This document shows positions 47,315 to 58,191 of a DNA stretch of 64,000 nt, one piece after another. A program made the position numbers and the translations under genes. Position 1 is the stretch's first letter; each line of letters begins with the position of its first letter. Below the pieces are notes generated by a model. It was not told where the DNA came from. It saw only the letters and a list, made by a program, of their open reading frames with translations, and did not search any database. Location of the stretch: the NCBI GenBank assembly GCA_023374045.1, contig CM041776.1:116235793-116299792 (forward strand). Reading direction: 5' to 3'. This stretch comes from Limonium bicolor. Its lineage: Eukaryota > Streptophyta > Magnoliopsida > Caryophyllales > Plumbaginaceae.

Positions 47315-48095
47315 GGTGATGGCTCCGGTGTGGTCGGATTGCTCCAGTGCGGTCGGATGGCTCCGACATGATTCAGGACCCCATTATGAGCAACGACTCT
47401 GGGGTGGTTGGTGGGATTCGATTTGGATTGAGATTTTTGGGATGGTTGGTGGGTTTCAATTTGGATTGAGATTTTTGGGATGATTTATAGGTTTTATTTG
47501 GACTGAGATTTTTGGGATGGTTAGTGGGTTTCGATTTGTTTTGGATTTTGAGTCGAATTGTGGGTTGATGTGATTGGTGGACTGTTGTTGTGTTTCACAC
47601 ATTTTGATGTGGTAAATAACTTCTTGGTCATGGATTGATGGCTTCGGTCTGGTTATGACTTCAGGATTCTCTCATGATGGCTCCAGGATAGCTCGAGATG
47701 GCTCCGGGAAGGGCTACGAGATGGCTCTATTTGGTGATAGTGAGGAACATAGGCGGGCTGCCTACGTACTCAATTTCCTATTGAGATCAGACCATACGTA
47801 GTTCGAAACTCTTTAGGCACGGCCCTGGTGACGAAATGGCTCCAATATGGATTTGAGGTGGCTCCCGTATTGTTCTCAGACTATTGGTATGACCCCTATG
47901 TAGTTCCAAGGATGGTTTCAATGTCTGAAGATGACTCTCATATGGCTCCAGGATTATAGCTCGGGATGGCTCCGGGGTGGTTTTTGTGTGGCTCCGAATA
48001 GCACTTGAATGGGTTGATATAGCTCGAGGATAGCCCAGAATGTCTTCAAGATGATTTGATATAGCTTGATGATGGCCAGTGATGGCTCTAGTTGA
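47315..48095 (+). repeat. Degenerate 'gatggctccgg' repeat
   Basis: About 20 copies of GATGGCTCC at irregular 15-40 base spacing, interrupted near 47405-47560 by 'gattgagatttttgggatggttggtggg' triplicates. Confidence 0.7.
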
Positions 48096-48831
48096 CATCT
48101 TTTGATCGAAAGTTACGCTTCACAACTGCAACTGAAGTCGACTTTCAGCGAGACTAGGTAGAATTCTTACCAGTCGGATGTTGAAGATGAAATGATTATG
48201 GTGCATGCAAATGTTCAATGCTAGACACGATGAAAAATGCATATACAGTTTTTGGAGAAAAGGTACGGTCCTATCTTTATTAATATGAGGTTTACGAATA
48301 TAAGACATCTTCAGTTTGATCTTGAGTGATTGTTGAACCAGAATGCGTAAATCACTTTCCTCTCACGGAGGGATGCGGGTTAATCTCTCGTGAGCATGGT
48401 CGTGTGTGCTAATGGTGTGATGACACTCTCGATGCTCGGAGCAGAAATTTTCCTTAGAATTTCTTTTGAGGTTCTGGACTTTCCGATACTTACAAACTCC
48501 TCACCAGCAATGGGGGAGGCTGTTTATGTTTTGGTGCTTAGATCGAAGAGTCACTCGCACTCGTAGGACATTGTGAAGTAAGGTCGCTCTCATTCGCTTA
48601 TGGTCCCTTTGGGATGACAGGACATGTAGATAACAAGTACAAAGCTTAAGATTCATGTTTTAGATCCGATACTTTTAGTTAACGCTCATTGACTTTTGAG
48701 TCAGATGTCTTTTGTTGGGTTATAACGGGGCTTGAGGTGTGATGTACGTCACATGGGACTAGGGGATTTGTTTGGGAGTTGTGGAGCTTTTGTGCAATAG
48801 AGGATATGTTTCGCCTTCGCCATGGGTGGAA

Positions 48832-51800
48832 TGAAATACCCCGTAATTAAAAATAGTGATTAATTAGGCTAATACATATTTTAGAAGCTTAATTAAGTCT
48901 AAATAAATATTAGGGAACAAATGCCGAAGAAAACGGATCCTTAAAACAGATTTCAAACACAAATGAACCTTAAAGCGTGTTTTTCGAGGAAACCCGGAAA
49001 ACGTGACTTTAAGCCGGTCAAATACACTCGTAACAATTTTGGTCCACCAAATAGTCATTAATAAACAGTAGTGAAGGTCTAGAACCAATAAAATCAATAA
49101 ATCGAGAAAATAGTAAAAACTATCAAAAAACAGGAAGTTGTGGGGTAAAAGCATAAATAAACCAAACTAGTGTGTCCACTAGTGTAAAGACAATTTTAAA
49201 ACCCACATGGGGGCTGTGTGTGAGCCGGCCGATTTGAGCCCCTCTCTCGCACTCTCTTATTTTAATTGTCCCTAATTTGCTAAAGAACAACATAATAAAG
49301 TAAAGCAAAAACAAAAAGTAACTTACCTTTTACCTTCACTCTCTCCTACTCTCTCATTTCCCCACCTCAGTCACGTACAGCACCCTCCTCCCTCACTCTC
49401 TATTTCTCTTCTTCTTCCTTAGGCAATAACAATGGAGAAGTGAAGAAACCCACAAAACCCCACTTCTCTCCTCTTGTTAACTACCCAAATCTCCTCCAAA
49501 AATTACAAAACTTGTACCATTGGAATCCTCTCATCAAGGAGAACACATTCCTCCTTTCAAAATCCAAAAACACTCATTTTCATCTCCATGGGTGTGCTGC
49601 ATTTGGAGCTTGAAGACCACCATTAGAACCACCTTCATCTCCTTGTCATTTTGAGGTAAAAATAATCTTGAAAACTTACCTTTTTCTAGCCCTTGGTGGC
49701 AAAACGAAAATTCAAACTAAACCCTTGTTTGGTGCCTTGTGTTCAAGCCGATTTTGGCATCCTTGGAGAGTGAGAAATCTTGTTCTTGAGCTACTCTAAC
49801 CTTCACCTACTCCTTTGCAAGGTAATATATTTCCTAAACCCTAAAATGTGCCTTAAGCTCTAAAGATGGTTAAGGGTTAGTTTTTGTATTGAAATGTGTA
49901 TACCAATGGGCTGTAGATTTAGAGAATTGAAATTCTATAATCCGTGGGAAGAGAGGAAAAGAGGAAAGAAAGATGAAAGGAGAAGGAAGGAAGAACTAAC
50001 AAGAGAACAAGGTAAATTGCATTCTCTTGTGTAGATTATAATGTATTGTGTAACAGTTTTTGGTAGTTTAAAATGTGTATTGTAAAATGGTAATGAGTAG
50101 TAGTGTAATGTGGAAGAAGAACCAAACTATTTTGAAGCTTAAAAGACATTTTCAAACTTGTTGAAACCTAGAGGGAATTAGATGTTGTGTGTAGGAAATT
50201 TAATGAGTGTTTAATGTTTAGTAGTTGTGTTGGAGAGCTCGGTATATTGTGTTGTTTATAAACAGGTGAATTGGGAAACAATGTGTGAATAGAACATGTG
50301 GTGAACTTAAGAACTAGAAACTAGGTGGGAAATTACTTTGAAAACAGATTTTTATAAGAATCTTGGTAGTGGGTAGGTTAGGAGAGATGGATAATGGATT
50401 ATAAGCCTTAGGAATAACATTAGAAGAGGGAGCTATAGAAGAATAAAGTGAGAATCAAAATCTGTAGCATAACTATGCTAGGAAGAAACAATGTAAGTGT
50501 TGTAATGAAATTTGGGAAGAACAAGTGTGTAAATTAGTGTAGAAATGAATAAGGAGTTAATGGATGAACTAAGGTGGATTAGAAGGTCTAATTAGTGTGA
50601 AAACATGTGGGATTAAGTGTAGGAACAATGCGGAAGTAATGGGTAAGAAGAACGATTGAAAACAGAAATAAAAATGCAATTACTGGACTTGACCGACCTT
50701 GGGACCGGACTTGCAAGGTCGGTCGAGCCCAGATTTACAAAGACGGAAAGCTATTGGAATGGACCGACCTTGCGACCGGACTTGCAAGGTCGGTCGGCCT
50801 AAAAATTTTCCGTAATGAAACCCACTGGAATGGACCAACCTTGGGACCGAACTTGTACAAGGTCGGTCGAGTCCAGAATGTCAAAACCAAAACATACTGT
50901 AACGGACCGACCTTGGGATCGGACTTGCAAGGTCGGTCGGGCCTAAAAGTTTCCAGCATATTACCCAACTGAATTCGACCGACCTTGGGTCCGACCATGG
51001 GTAAGGTGGGTCGAGTCACACAAAAAAAATTATTATTATTATATTATTTTATTATTATATTATTATTATTTTATTTTTATTATTATATATATTAGATTAT
51101 AGATATATATATGTATACCCACATATACATATGTACATATATGTAGAAGTACATCATTGTTAAGGAAGTAAACTTGAAGTATGAAATGGGTTTCATAACC
51201 ACTTAGGACTTGTAAGAATTAGTAAGTATGTCTAAGGAAAAGTAATAGAGTAAGAGTTACATAAATAATAGTTATTAACCATACAACTCCATGTATGTTA
51301 TAGGACTTGATTTGTGAACACAGAAGGAAAGTCGGTTCGAGTACAATGGTATGAACTTCTCATGCCCCGTATGCTACCTTGGTTACTCTGATTTGTGTGC
51401 TGTGTGCTAATTGATCACCAAATAAGATAAACACACGAATCTGAACTATTATGCTTACTCGTGATATTGTGATATTGTTCCTTGTTTGGATATTATCTTA
51501 AAATCATAGTTTGTATAATTCATGAAATGTATGGATGATAATAAGTGTGTGTATGTTTGATGTACTTTGTGATGACCGAATAATATTGTGATTGGACTTC
51601 TAACTAATTCCTAACAAGCTAACCAATCTAACATAATAAATTGGTAAATTGGAATGAGTAGAAGTCCGATATAGTTTCGGCCACACGTGAGGAGGCGGAG
51701 ACACAAGAGGTTGGATCCAATTCCTGGCTTTTAATCTTTTCCACGACCCAAACCCCTTAAATGGGTAGCATCATGGATTAGTGAGCCACCTAAAGCCTGG

Positions 51801-52678
51801 TGGTGGGAAGGTCTAGTCCCTGCCCGGAGGTCATACCGACTTAACATGAGTAATAGTAAGTAAATAAGAGTAAGTAAATGAGAATGGGAAAGTAAGTAAG
51901 TAAAGTATGGATGTGTTTGAGTAAGTATTGTGTAATGAGTAAAAGAGTAATAAACATCCGATTAACCCGGATGTGTAATTGGCTAACCCTTGAGAAGGTA
52001 AGTACTGTGAATGCTATTGTATTACTGTTGTCTTATGTCTTGAAATGTGTATGGATGTGTTATGTATGTAAGGCATGTATGCATGTCTAAAATGAACCGC
52101 ATGTTTAGTCGACCTTAAATAGTCGGCGTGCCCTTGTTAGCACGCGGTATATGCGAAGTTTATATGCAGCTTCTTGCTGAGCCCCTTGAGGCACCATTTT
52201 TAATATTTCCAGGTACGTGTGAAGGGTGAAGACTTGGTGAGAACAAGATGGTTTCATTTTGGATGTAATTAATGAATTGTGAAAGGTGTCCCAAGTTGTA
52301 CATGGCTATAGGCCTTTTTGTTTAGCCGGTGTACCATGGGGTACACCCTTTTTGGATATGGTGGAATCATGATTGGTATAGATGAGTAGATTGTGTGAAC
52401 TCATATTTTTGGAAGCTAGTGAAGGGATGTAATTAAATACACTTAGATACTCGGTAATCACTTTGTAAGTATTTGATATTCGGTATTTGGTAAGTAATGT
52501 GGTAGCTCGGTATTATTTAGACATTAGACCGTTACTGTATGTAGTGCAAGCCTTGCTAGCCGTATGGGTGGTTAGCGGCATTGTATCACCCGCCGTAGTA
52601 GAAGTATTTCTGCTGCGAGTACTAGGATGAATGGGACAATTAGACGGTAAGTAAGGGATTAGCGGTAGGGGTGTTACA
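48832..52678 (+). mobile_element. 5' LTR of the AlkB-carrying chromovirus (3847 bp)
   Basis: TGAAATACCCCGTAATTAA to GGTAGGGGTGTTACA. A candidate pyrimidine-rich leader (49330-49430) is followed by 'aacaatggagaagtgaag' (49427). Contains a hairpin array, an (ATT)n tract at 51027-51075 and 'atatata' repeats. Compared with the 3' LTR it lacks the MITE and about 50 bases present at 60288-60340. Open frames inside are not conserved proteins. Confidence 0.93.
50685..51020. repeat. Hairpin array in 5' LTR
   Basis: Five units of about 64 bases, GACCGACCTTGGGACCGGAC followed by TTGCAAGGTCGGTC; the stem is GACCGACCTT/AAGGTCGGTC. It is the inverse orientation of the arrays at 13455 and 22265, as expected from the opposite LTR orientation. 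Confidence 0.92.
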
Positions 52679-52683
52679 AAAAG

Positions 52684-52694
52684 TGGTATCAGAG
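52684..52694 (+). promoter_or_regulatory. Primer-binding site (initiator tRNA-Met)
   Basis: TGGTATCAGAG, five bases after the LTR. Downstream 'attagttacgcta' is a decayed form of the palindrome at 348-369. Confidence 0.85.
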
Positions 52695-53570
52695 ATTAGT
52701 TACGCTAGGATGGCCTAAATTACCGAGCATAGGGATTACCGAGTTAGGATTATAACCTTTTTAAAACGGAAACTTAGGAACCTAACTAGGAATTACCGTT
52801 GTTAACAACGGATACACTTGATGTTCTTATGAATGATACCTTGCTTAAAATTCGAGACCCAATGGTTACGTGTTACAAGCCTAATGCGAATGTTAAATGT
52901 TCAGATGTCAGGACGAGGTAGAGGCCGACCTAGAGGGGAGACATCTGATGGACCAGGCGCGCAGACGATAACAGAGATCGTCGCCGCCACGGTAGCACAG
53001 ATGCTACCTCAAGTAATCACGGCAACGCAACAAAATCAACAAAACCAACAAACACAAGCGGGACCAATCCCTCCCCCTCCACCCAAAGAAGCAAACTGGG
53101 TAAAAGCAGTAGCGGAACTCCGACCTCCATGTTTCAGAGGCGAGAGTGATCCGGCTAAGTTGGAAGCCAACATCTCCGAGATGGAGACGACATTTCAAAC
53201 CCTCGAAGCTCCTGCTGGAGTTCGAGTTAGAGTAGCAGCTTACTACCTCAAAGACGCTGCCATGAATTGGTGGAAACTAATCAAGAATGAGCATGTCAAC
53301 GACCCCACATTCGACTGGGAATCCTTCTCATCTCTCCTCTGATCCAAATACTATCCAGAACTTGTCAAAACCAAGAAAAGACTAGAGCTTGATGCTTTGA
53401 GAATGACAGACAAGATGTCTGTGGATGAGTACTACCGCACCTTCACTTCCATCCTTCGCCTTCTACCCGACCTTGGGTACACCGGCCAGGTGTTGGTCAA
53501 TCGCTTATATGGCGGTCTGAGCCATCGTCTTCGGTATGGCATGGGCTACACCAGATTTACCTCCCTTCAG

Positions 53571-53622
53571 GTAAACTTTTATCTTTCTAATTAAGAATCC
53601 TGGCTAATACCTGAAACTTCAG
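53571..53622 (+). other. Putative gag intron 1 (52 nt)
   Basis: GTAAAC...CTTCAG, with a branch-like GGCTAAT 20 bases before the acceptor. Exon frame is phase 0 on both sides (TSLQ | ECYHAASRVE). The intervening sequence has an in-frame stop. Short for a plant intron. Confidence 0.55.
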
Positions 53623-53906
53623 GAGTGCTATCACGCGGCATCTCGCGTTGAGATCACTTGCCAATTGAGGGATGAAGAAACCGCGCTTAACCGCAAGACC
53701 AATAACAAGAACACCAGTGCTGAGGAGCAGAACCAGGGGAAGAGCTGGAAAAAGAAAGAAGAAGGGGAATTTCTTTCAGCAATCCCAAAAGAATTTCCCA
53801 AGTGAGAGCAGTGCCCATACTGAGAAGGGCAAACCAGTTGAGCTTCTTCAGCTAGGTTCTTCTGCGCCGGTGGCTGCGAAGCCACTGAGATCACACCCAC
53901 CTAAGG

Positions 53907-53989
53907 GTAAACTTCGAATCTAAATTCATATTTGCATAAGTATCATACCTAGTATTTCCGCACAAAGGTGCTAACACTCTAAGCCTTAG
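53907..53989 (+). other. Putative gag intron 2 (83 nt)
   Basis: GTAAAC...CCTTAG with TGCTAAC 18-24 bases before the acceptor, a close match to the branch consensus. Joining g (53906) to gt (53990) makes Gly and leads in frame into SGSGFTKNY and the zinc knuckle. Confidence 0.65.
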
Positions 53990-54499
53990 GTTCTGGCTCC
54001 GGTTTCACCAAGAACTACTCCGACGGCCGCAGCTATGTATGCAGAAGATGCAACCAAGACCATCCCGGTAAGGATTGCCAAGGGAGAGAAATCCGGTGCT
54101 ACAACTCTCAGAAACTGGGACATAGAGCTAATATGTGCCCAGAAAATGCCAAGCCCAAGGGAACTTCCAGAGCTACAAGTAGAGGGAAGGCAAGAAGGTT
54201 GCATCTGGCGATGCACCAGCCCAGTAGGCGCCGCAGGGACAGGGATCCCGAGGTCCTCAGAGGGGCGCACCCCTGAGGCAGCCTGTCTTGCACGTTATTG
54301 ACCGTGACGGGTCCGGTTCTAAGTCCGGCCTAGGTAATTAATATGAACCTTGAATCCTTGTGAAGCATGTCTAAGTATTGGAGTAATTGTTTGAGTGAAT
54401 GCATGTGTAAATGAATTGAAGTATGTATTGAGCATGAAATGAAGTAGTTGAGACTAGTACTCACCATAGATGAAATTCATAACCATAGGTAGTTTTAAT

Positions 54500-55230
54500 A
54501 TCTGCTACCCAATACCGTCAACCCAAATCAAGGAGAGACCGACATCACCACTTACCACTACTCCAACGAGCAGTGTCAGGTCATCTGACCAGGTATGATT
54601 TTATTAAAGGGATATCTAACACCCGAAGCCCAAATTTTGATCATCCAACGATGCAACGAATTAGGAGCGGGTCCAGGAGGATTTTATACACCCGAATTCC
54701 CCGATTGAGCGAAGATGAAGCTGAAGATGATGTGCTTGGGAAAAGATTAGAACCCTTATACCAAGGCATACCAAGAGACACGGATGCAAATGGAGCGACA
54801 CCACCGACGATACCCCCAGAACTTCAGACGCTTGTTACACAAGCAGTAGAACTTGCACAACGATGCGAACATGATCCGATCCCCGCACTTGAACCGGACC
54901 TTTGTATCGTCATCTTATATGAGAAAGAAGGATGACTTGGGTTGAACCAAGACAAGGACGAGACAGCAGAATCTCTTGAACGAGGAGTGCCGCGTGTGTT
55001 CTTGGTCCATTGGTGATGACGCCATATTCTTGTATAGCGAGCAGAAGCGTGTGGACCTCACAGAGAAACTGGTATTGAGATCAGGAGATGTCCTAATCAT
55101 GGGTGGAAACTCTAGGATGCTGTATCACGGGATCAACAAGATCAAGTTGAATACGGCACCACCGGCAATAATCAATGCCACACACATGAAACCAGGATGC
55201 CTGAACCGTACCTTTAGGAAGTATTAAATT
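54500..55230 (+). pseudogene. AlkB-like 2-oxoglutarate/Fe(II) dioxygenase inside the retrotransposon
   Basis: Reads in three blocks. Block 1 (54500-54770): PGMILLKGYLTPEAQILIIQ, then NELGAGPGGFYTPEF and AKMKLKMMCLGKD, with stops at 54586, 54706 and 54748. Block 2 (another frame): DANGATPPTIPPELQTLV, LEPDLCIVILYEKEG, a stop at 54933, LGLNQDKDETAESLERGVP. Block 3 (back in the first frame): SIGDDAIFLYSEQKRVDLTE, LRSGDVLIMGGNSRMLYHGI, KPGCLNRTFRKY, TAA at 55228. This is the complete order of plant ALKBH1-like proteins: GPGGFY, MMCLGK, HQDKDE, GDxLIxGGxSRxxxHG, LNxTFR. Such enzymes remove methyl groups from nucleic-acid bases. The first iron-binding His is Asn (54945-54947); Asp (54951), the second His (55126) and the 2OG-binding Arg (55216) remain. 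Two compensating frameshifts and four stops make it inactive. Confidence 0.9.
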
Positions 55231-55296
55231 CATAGTATCCTGTAATGTATTAGTAACGTGTATTAGAGACACGGTATGTATGATGGTTGGTTTATC

Positions 55297-55302
55297 AATA
55301 AA
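55297..55302 (+). terminator. AATAAA poly(A)-like signal after the AlkB stop
   Basis: AATAAA lies 67 bases past the AlkB stop codon and ahead of the protease. It could end an AlkB message early. Single hexamer, so weak evidence alone. Confidence 0.35.
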
Positions 55303-55368
55303 GAGCAGTGTTGAGTTAAATTCCACTTGTGTCCACCATCATTACTCATAAACTTGTGAATCCAATAG

Positions 55369-58190
55369 GTTGTGGACTCGGTACCGAAGGTAGCATGAGT
55401 ATCCTCACCGAAGCACAAGCCGGTAAAAGTGGCACCATCTAACAAGAACATTCCCAGTGAACGGCATTGAAGCCTCAGTGTTATTCGACTCTGGTACCTC
55501 TCACACCTTCGTATCACCATCTTTTGTGAAGAGGTTGGGGCTAGGTGCGGATGAGCTACCGAATTTCTTGGTTACTCTCCCATCGAAGGAGCGAGTACAC
55601 TGTACTAAGTATTACAAATCAGCCACGATCCAAATCAAGGGCGAAACGTTTCCCATCTCCTTCATCGAGTTTAATGGGTTGGGATTCGACTTAATCATCG
55701 GGATGAACTGGTTGGAGCGGCACAAGGGACGTATCCTCTGCGCCGAGCATAGATTGCTGCTCAAGGGTCCTTCTGGGGAGATCCGAGAGAGCCCGAGACC
55801 TTCGACAGTCATCTCCGCTATGGCTATGTACCGGGAGCTTAGGAAGGGCAAAGAAGTGTATTTGTGTTATGTACAAGACCTGAAGAGAGACCTAGAGTTT
55901 AGTGATGATGTACCAATCGTATCTGAATTCCCTAAGGAGCTACCCGGCATGCCACCTCAGAGAGCGGGAGAATTTGAGATTGACCTCTTGCCTGGTACCG
56001 GTCCCATTGCTAGGGCACCGTACCGCATGGCACCTGTAGAAATGACAGAGCTAAAAGTGCAGTTGCGCGATTTACTAGACAAAGGGTTCATACGCCCGAG
56101 CCTATCACCCTGGGGAGCACCGGTCCTCTTTGTGAAGAAGAAGGACGGTAGTCTCCGACTTTGTATTGACTACCGCGAGCTGAATGCGGTTACAGTCAAG
56201 AATAAATACCCATTGCCACGCATCTATGACTTATTCGACCAGCTGAAAGGAGCCTCAGTCTTCTCCAAGATCGACCTCCGTTCTGGGTATCATCAGATTG
56301 CTATCAGAGAGCAAGACATAGAGAAAACGGCATTCTGTACCAGATATGGCCACTACGAATTCACCGTCATGCCATTCGGTTTGTCAAACGCACCAGCAAA
56401 ATTCTTGGACCTAATGAATCGACTATTCAGCAAGCAGTTGGACACCTCAGTTGTTGTCTTCATCGAAGACATACTTGTATACTCAAAATCAACAGAAGAG
56501 CATGAAATTCATTTGAGGAAAGTACTCGAGACACTGCGCGAGAACCAGCTGTATGCGAAGTTCTCCAAATGCGAGTTCTGGCTAGATCAGGTATCATTCC
56601 TCGGTCATGTCATCTCGAGCGTAGGTATCTCAGTTGACCCTTCTAAGATTGAAGCTATACGATCATGTCCTAGACCCAAGACTGTTACCGACATTCGGAG
56701 CTTTCTTGGTCTAGCCGGTTACTACTGGAGATGTGTAAAGGACTTCTTGAAAGTTGCTAAGCCCATGACTACACTGATGAAGAAAGATGCACCGTTTGTA
56801 TGGACAGACAAGTGTGAAGTATCATATCAGAGCCTAAAGGACTCATTGACCTCAGCGCTCATCCTTACTCTTCCAGAGGGCACAGAGGGATTTGAGGTGT
56901 ATTGTGTTGCATCCAGCAAGGGAATGGGATGCGTACTCATGCAGCATGGCAAGGTTGTAGCTTACGCCTCCCGCCAGCTGAAAAAGCATGAGGAGAATTA
57001 CCCGACTCATGACTTAGAGTTAGGAGCCATTGTCTTCGCCTTGAAGATATGATGACACTATCTCTATGGGGTAAGCATTACCATCTACTCCGACCATAAG
57101 AGCTTACAGTATGTATTCACGCAGAAAGAATTGAACTTGAGACAGAGAAGGTGGATGGAGTTTCTCTCAGACTATGACATCGACCTACAATATAAGGAAG
57201 GGAAGGCAAACGTGGTAGCCAACGCCCTGAGTCGTCGAGCACACTCGCTCCATTCGCTACTCGCTTCTTCTAGCTTGGTTGACGAGGTGCGAGACGCTCA
57301 GTTGAGCGACCCTTACACGACCGAAATCAGACAGAAGATCACCGATGGTACATTCGAGAAGAAGAAGTATGACTTCAAGCTACATGAAGATGGTCTGATT
57401 CGGCTGAATGGCAGGTTATGCGTTCCCCGAAGCAATGCTGAGATGAAGGATCGCATCTTGCGAGGGTCACACAGTTCTACATTGTCAGTCCATCCAGGAG
57501 CCTCCAGGATGTACAAAGACATGAAGAGGTACTTTTGGTGGTCCGGAATGAAATCAGATGTGACAGAGTACGTATTGAGATGCTTAACATGCTAGAAAGT
57601 GAAGTTTGAACATCGTAGACCGGGCGGAATGGTACAATCGATCCCAGTTCCGGAGTGGAAATTTCACGATATCTCCAAGGATTTTGTTGTAGGACTCCCA
57701 CCTGCTAGGGGAGGACTCAACATGATTTGGGTTGTAGTTGATCGCCTCACCAAGGTTGCCCGATTCATACCGATGAAGGACACTTGGAAGGTAGTGAATC
57801 TCGCAGAGCTATTCGACAAGGAGATTATCAGACACCACGGAGTCCCGAAGACCATAGTATCTGACCGCGACACCAGATTTCTTTCGAGATACTGGAGAGC
57901 TACACGGGAAGCGCTGGGTACAGAGTTAAAGCTGAGTACCGCCTTCCATCCTCAGGACCGACGGTCAGACAGAAAGGACCATCCAGACACTGGAGGACAT
58001 GCTTAGAGCATGTGCCTTAGACTTTCAGGGGAGTTGGTTAGACAAGCTTCATCTTATCGAGTTTTCGTACAATAATAGCTATCATGCTTCGATTAAGATG
58101 TCGCCTTTCCAAGCTCTTTACGGTAGACCTTGCCGTACACCCTTGTGTTGGGATGAGTCAAGCGAAGCGGTCATCATAGGACCGGAGATA
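55369..58190 (+). pseudogene. Chromovirus pol: protease, RT, RNase H, integrase
   Basis: Protease [10 protein letters not shown] (55480s) is intact. RT runs about 55915-56560: [56 protein letters not shown]. Its catalytic box reads FIEDILVYS (56460s) in place of FIDD, losing one metal-binding Asp. RNase [14 protein letters not shown] has Val for the first catalytic Asp, then two TGA stops at 57050-57055. The HHCC integrase finger (HSSTLSVHPGASR...CLTC) ends at TAG 57593-57595. The integrase core keeps VVVDRLTK and IVSDRDTRF; a one-base insertion near 57957 shifts the frame before the Glu region. Near 58188 about 130 residues expected between GPEI and the chromodomain linker are deleted. The start at 55369 assumes splicing; a one-base shift near 55438 precedes [12 protein letters not shown]. 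Confidence 0.93.
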
Positions 58191-58191
58191 T

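Larger units (their letters stand above)
45642..48831 (+). mobile_element. Interior of the Tat-like element, tandem arrays, no protein
   Basis: Consists mostly of three consecutive arrays, then about 700 bases (48120-48831) with no recognised feature. No gag/pol reading on either strand; open frames 47145-47483 and 47787-48098 derive from 'ggctcc' repeats. Cut at 48831 by the next LTR. Fits another large non-coding derivative. Confidence 0.5.
52905..54333 (+). pseudogene. Gag of the chromovirus, with two short introns
   Basis: Start chosen at MSGRGRGRPRGE (52905), matching the gag at 144; an upstream in-frame ATG at 52833 lacks support. Capsid part: ANWVKAVAELRPPCFRGESD, AYYLKDAAMNWWKLIKNE, then TGA at 53340-53342 and SKYYPELVKTKKRLELDALR, DKMSVDEYYRTF. 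Removing 53571-53622 and 53907-53989 keeps the frame and leads into the zinc-knuckle region CRRCNQDHPGKDC, then CYNSQKLGHRANMC (second Cys now Ser). Tail near 54290-54333 reads PVLHVIDRDGSGSKSG. One-base frameshifts near 53760 and 54190 and a TAG near 54213 add to the decay. Gag packages element RNA; this copy would make only fragments. Confidence 0.85.
54334..55368 (+). other. Putative intron 3 enclosing the AlkB gene (1035 nt)
   Basis: Donor AG|GTAATT at 54334. Acceptor CCAATAG|G at 55368, with TACTCAT about 22-28 bases upstream. Joining g (54333) to gt (55369) keeps phase and gives GL-G-CGLGTEGSMSILTEAQAG, the usual linker before the protease. An alternative acceptor at 55389 is also in frame. 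The AlkB frame and its AATAAA lie inside. Inference from frame logic, not transcript data. Confidence 0.45.

Noticed and set aside
52833..52904. Gag start at the upstream ATG at 52833
   Set aside because: The 24 extra residues do not resemble gag, whereas MSGRGRGRPRG at 52905 matches the independent gag start at 144.
54035..54301. Open frame starting MYAEDATKTIPVRIAK as a separate gene
   Set aside because: It overlaps the zinc-knuckle coding frame of gag in another frame and has no motif.
55093..55876. Minus-strand open frames opposite AlkB and protease
   Set aside because: Shadows of the coding strand, without domains.
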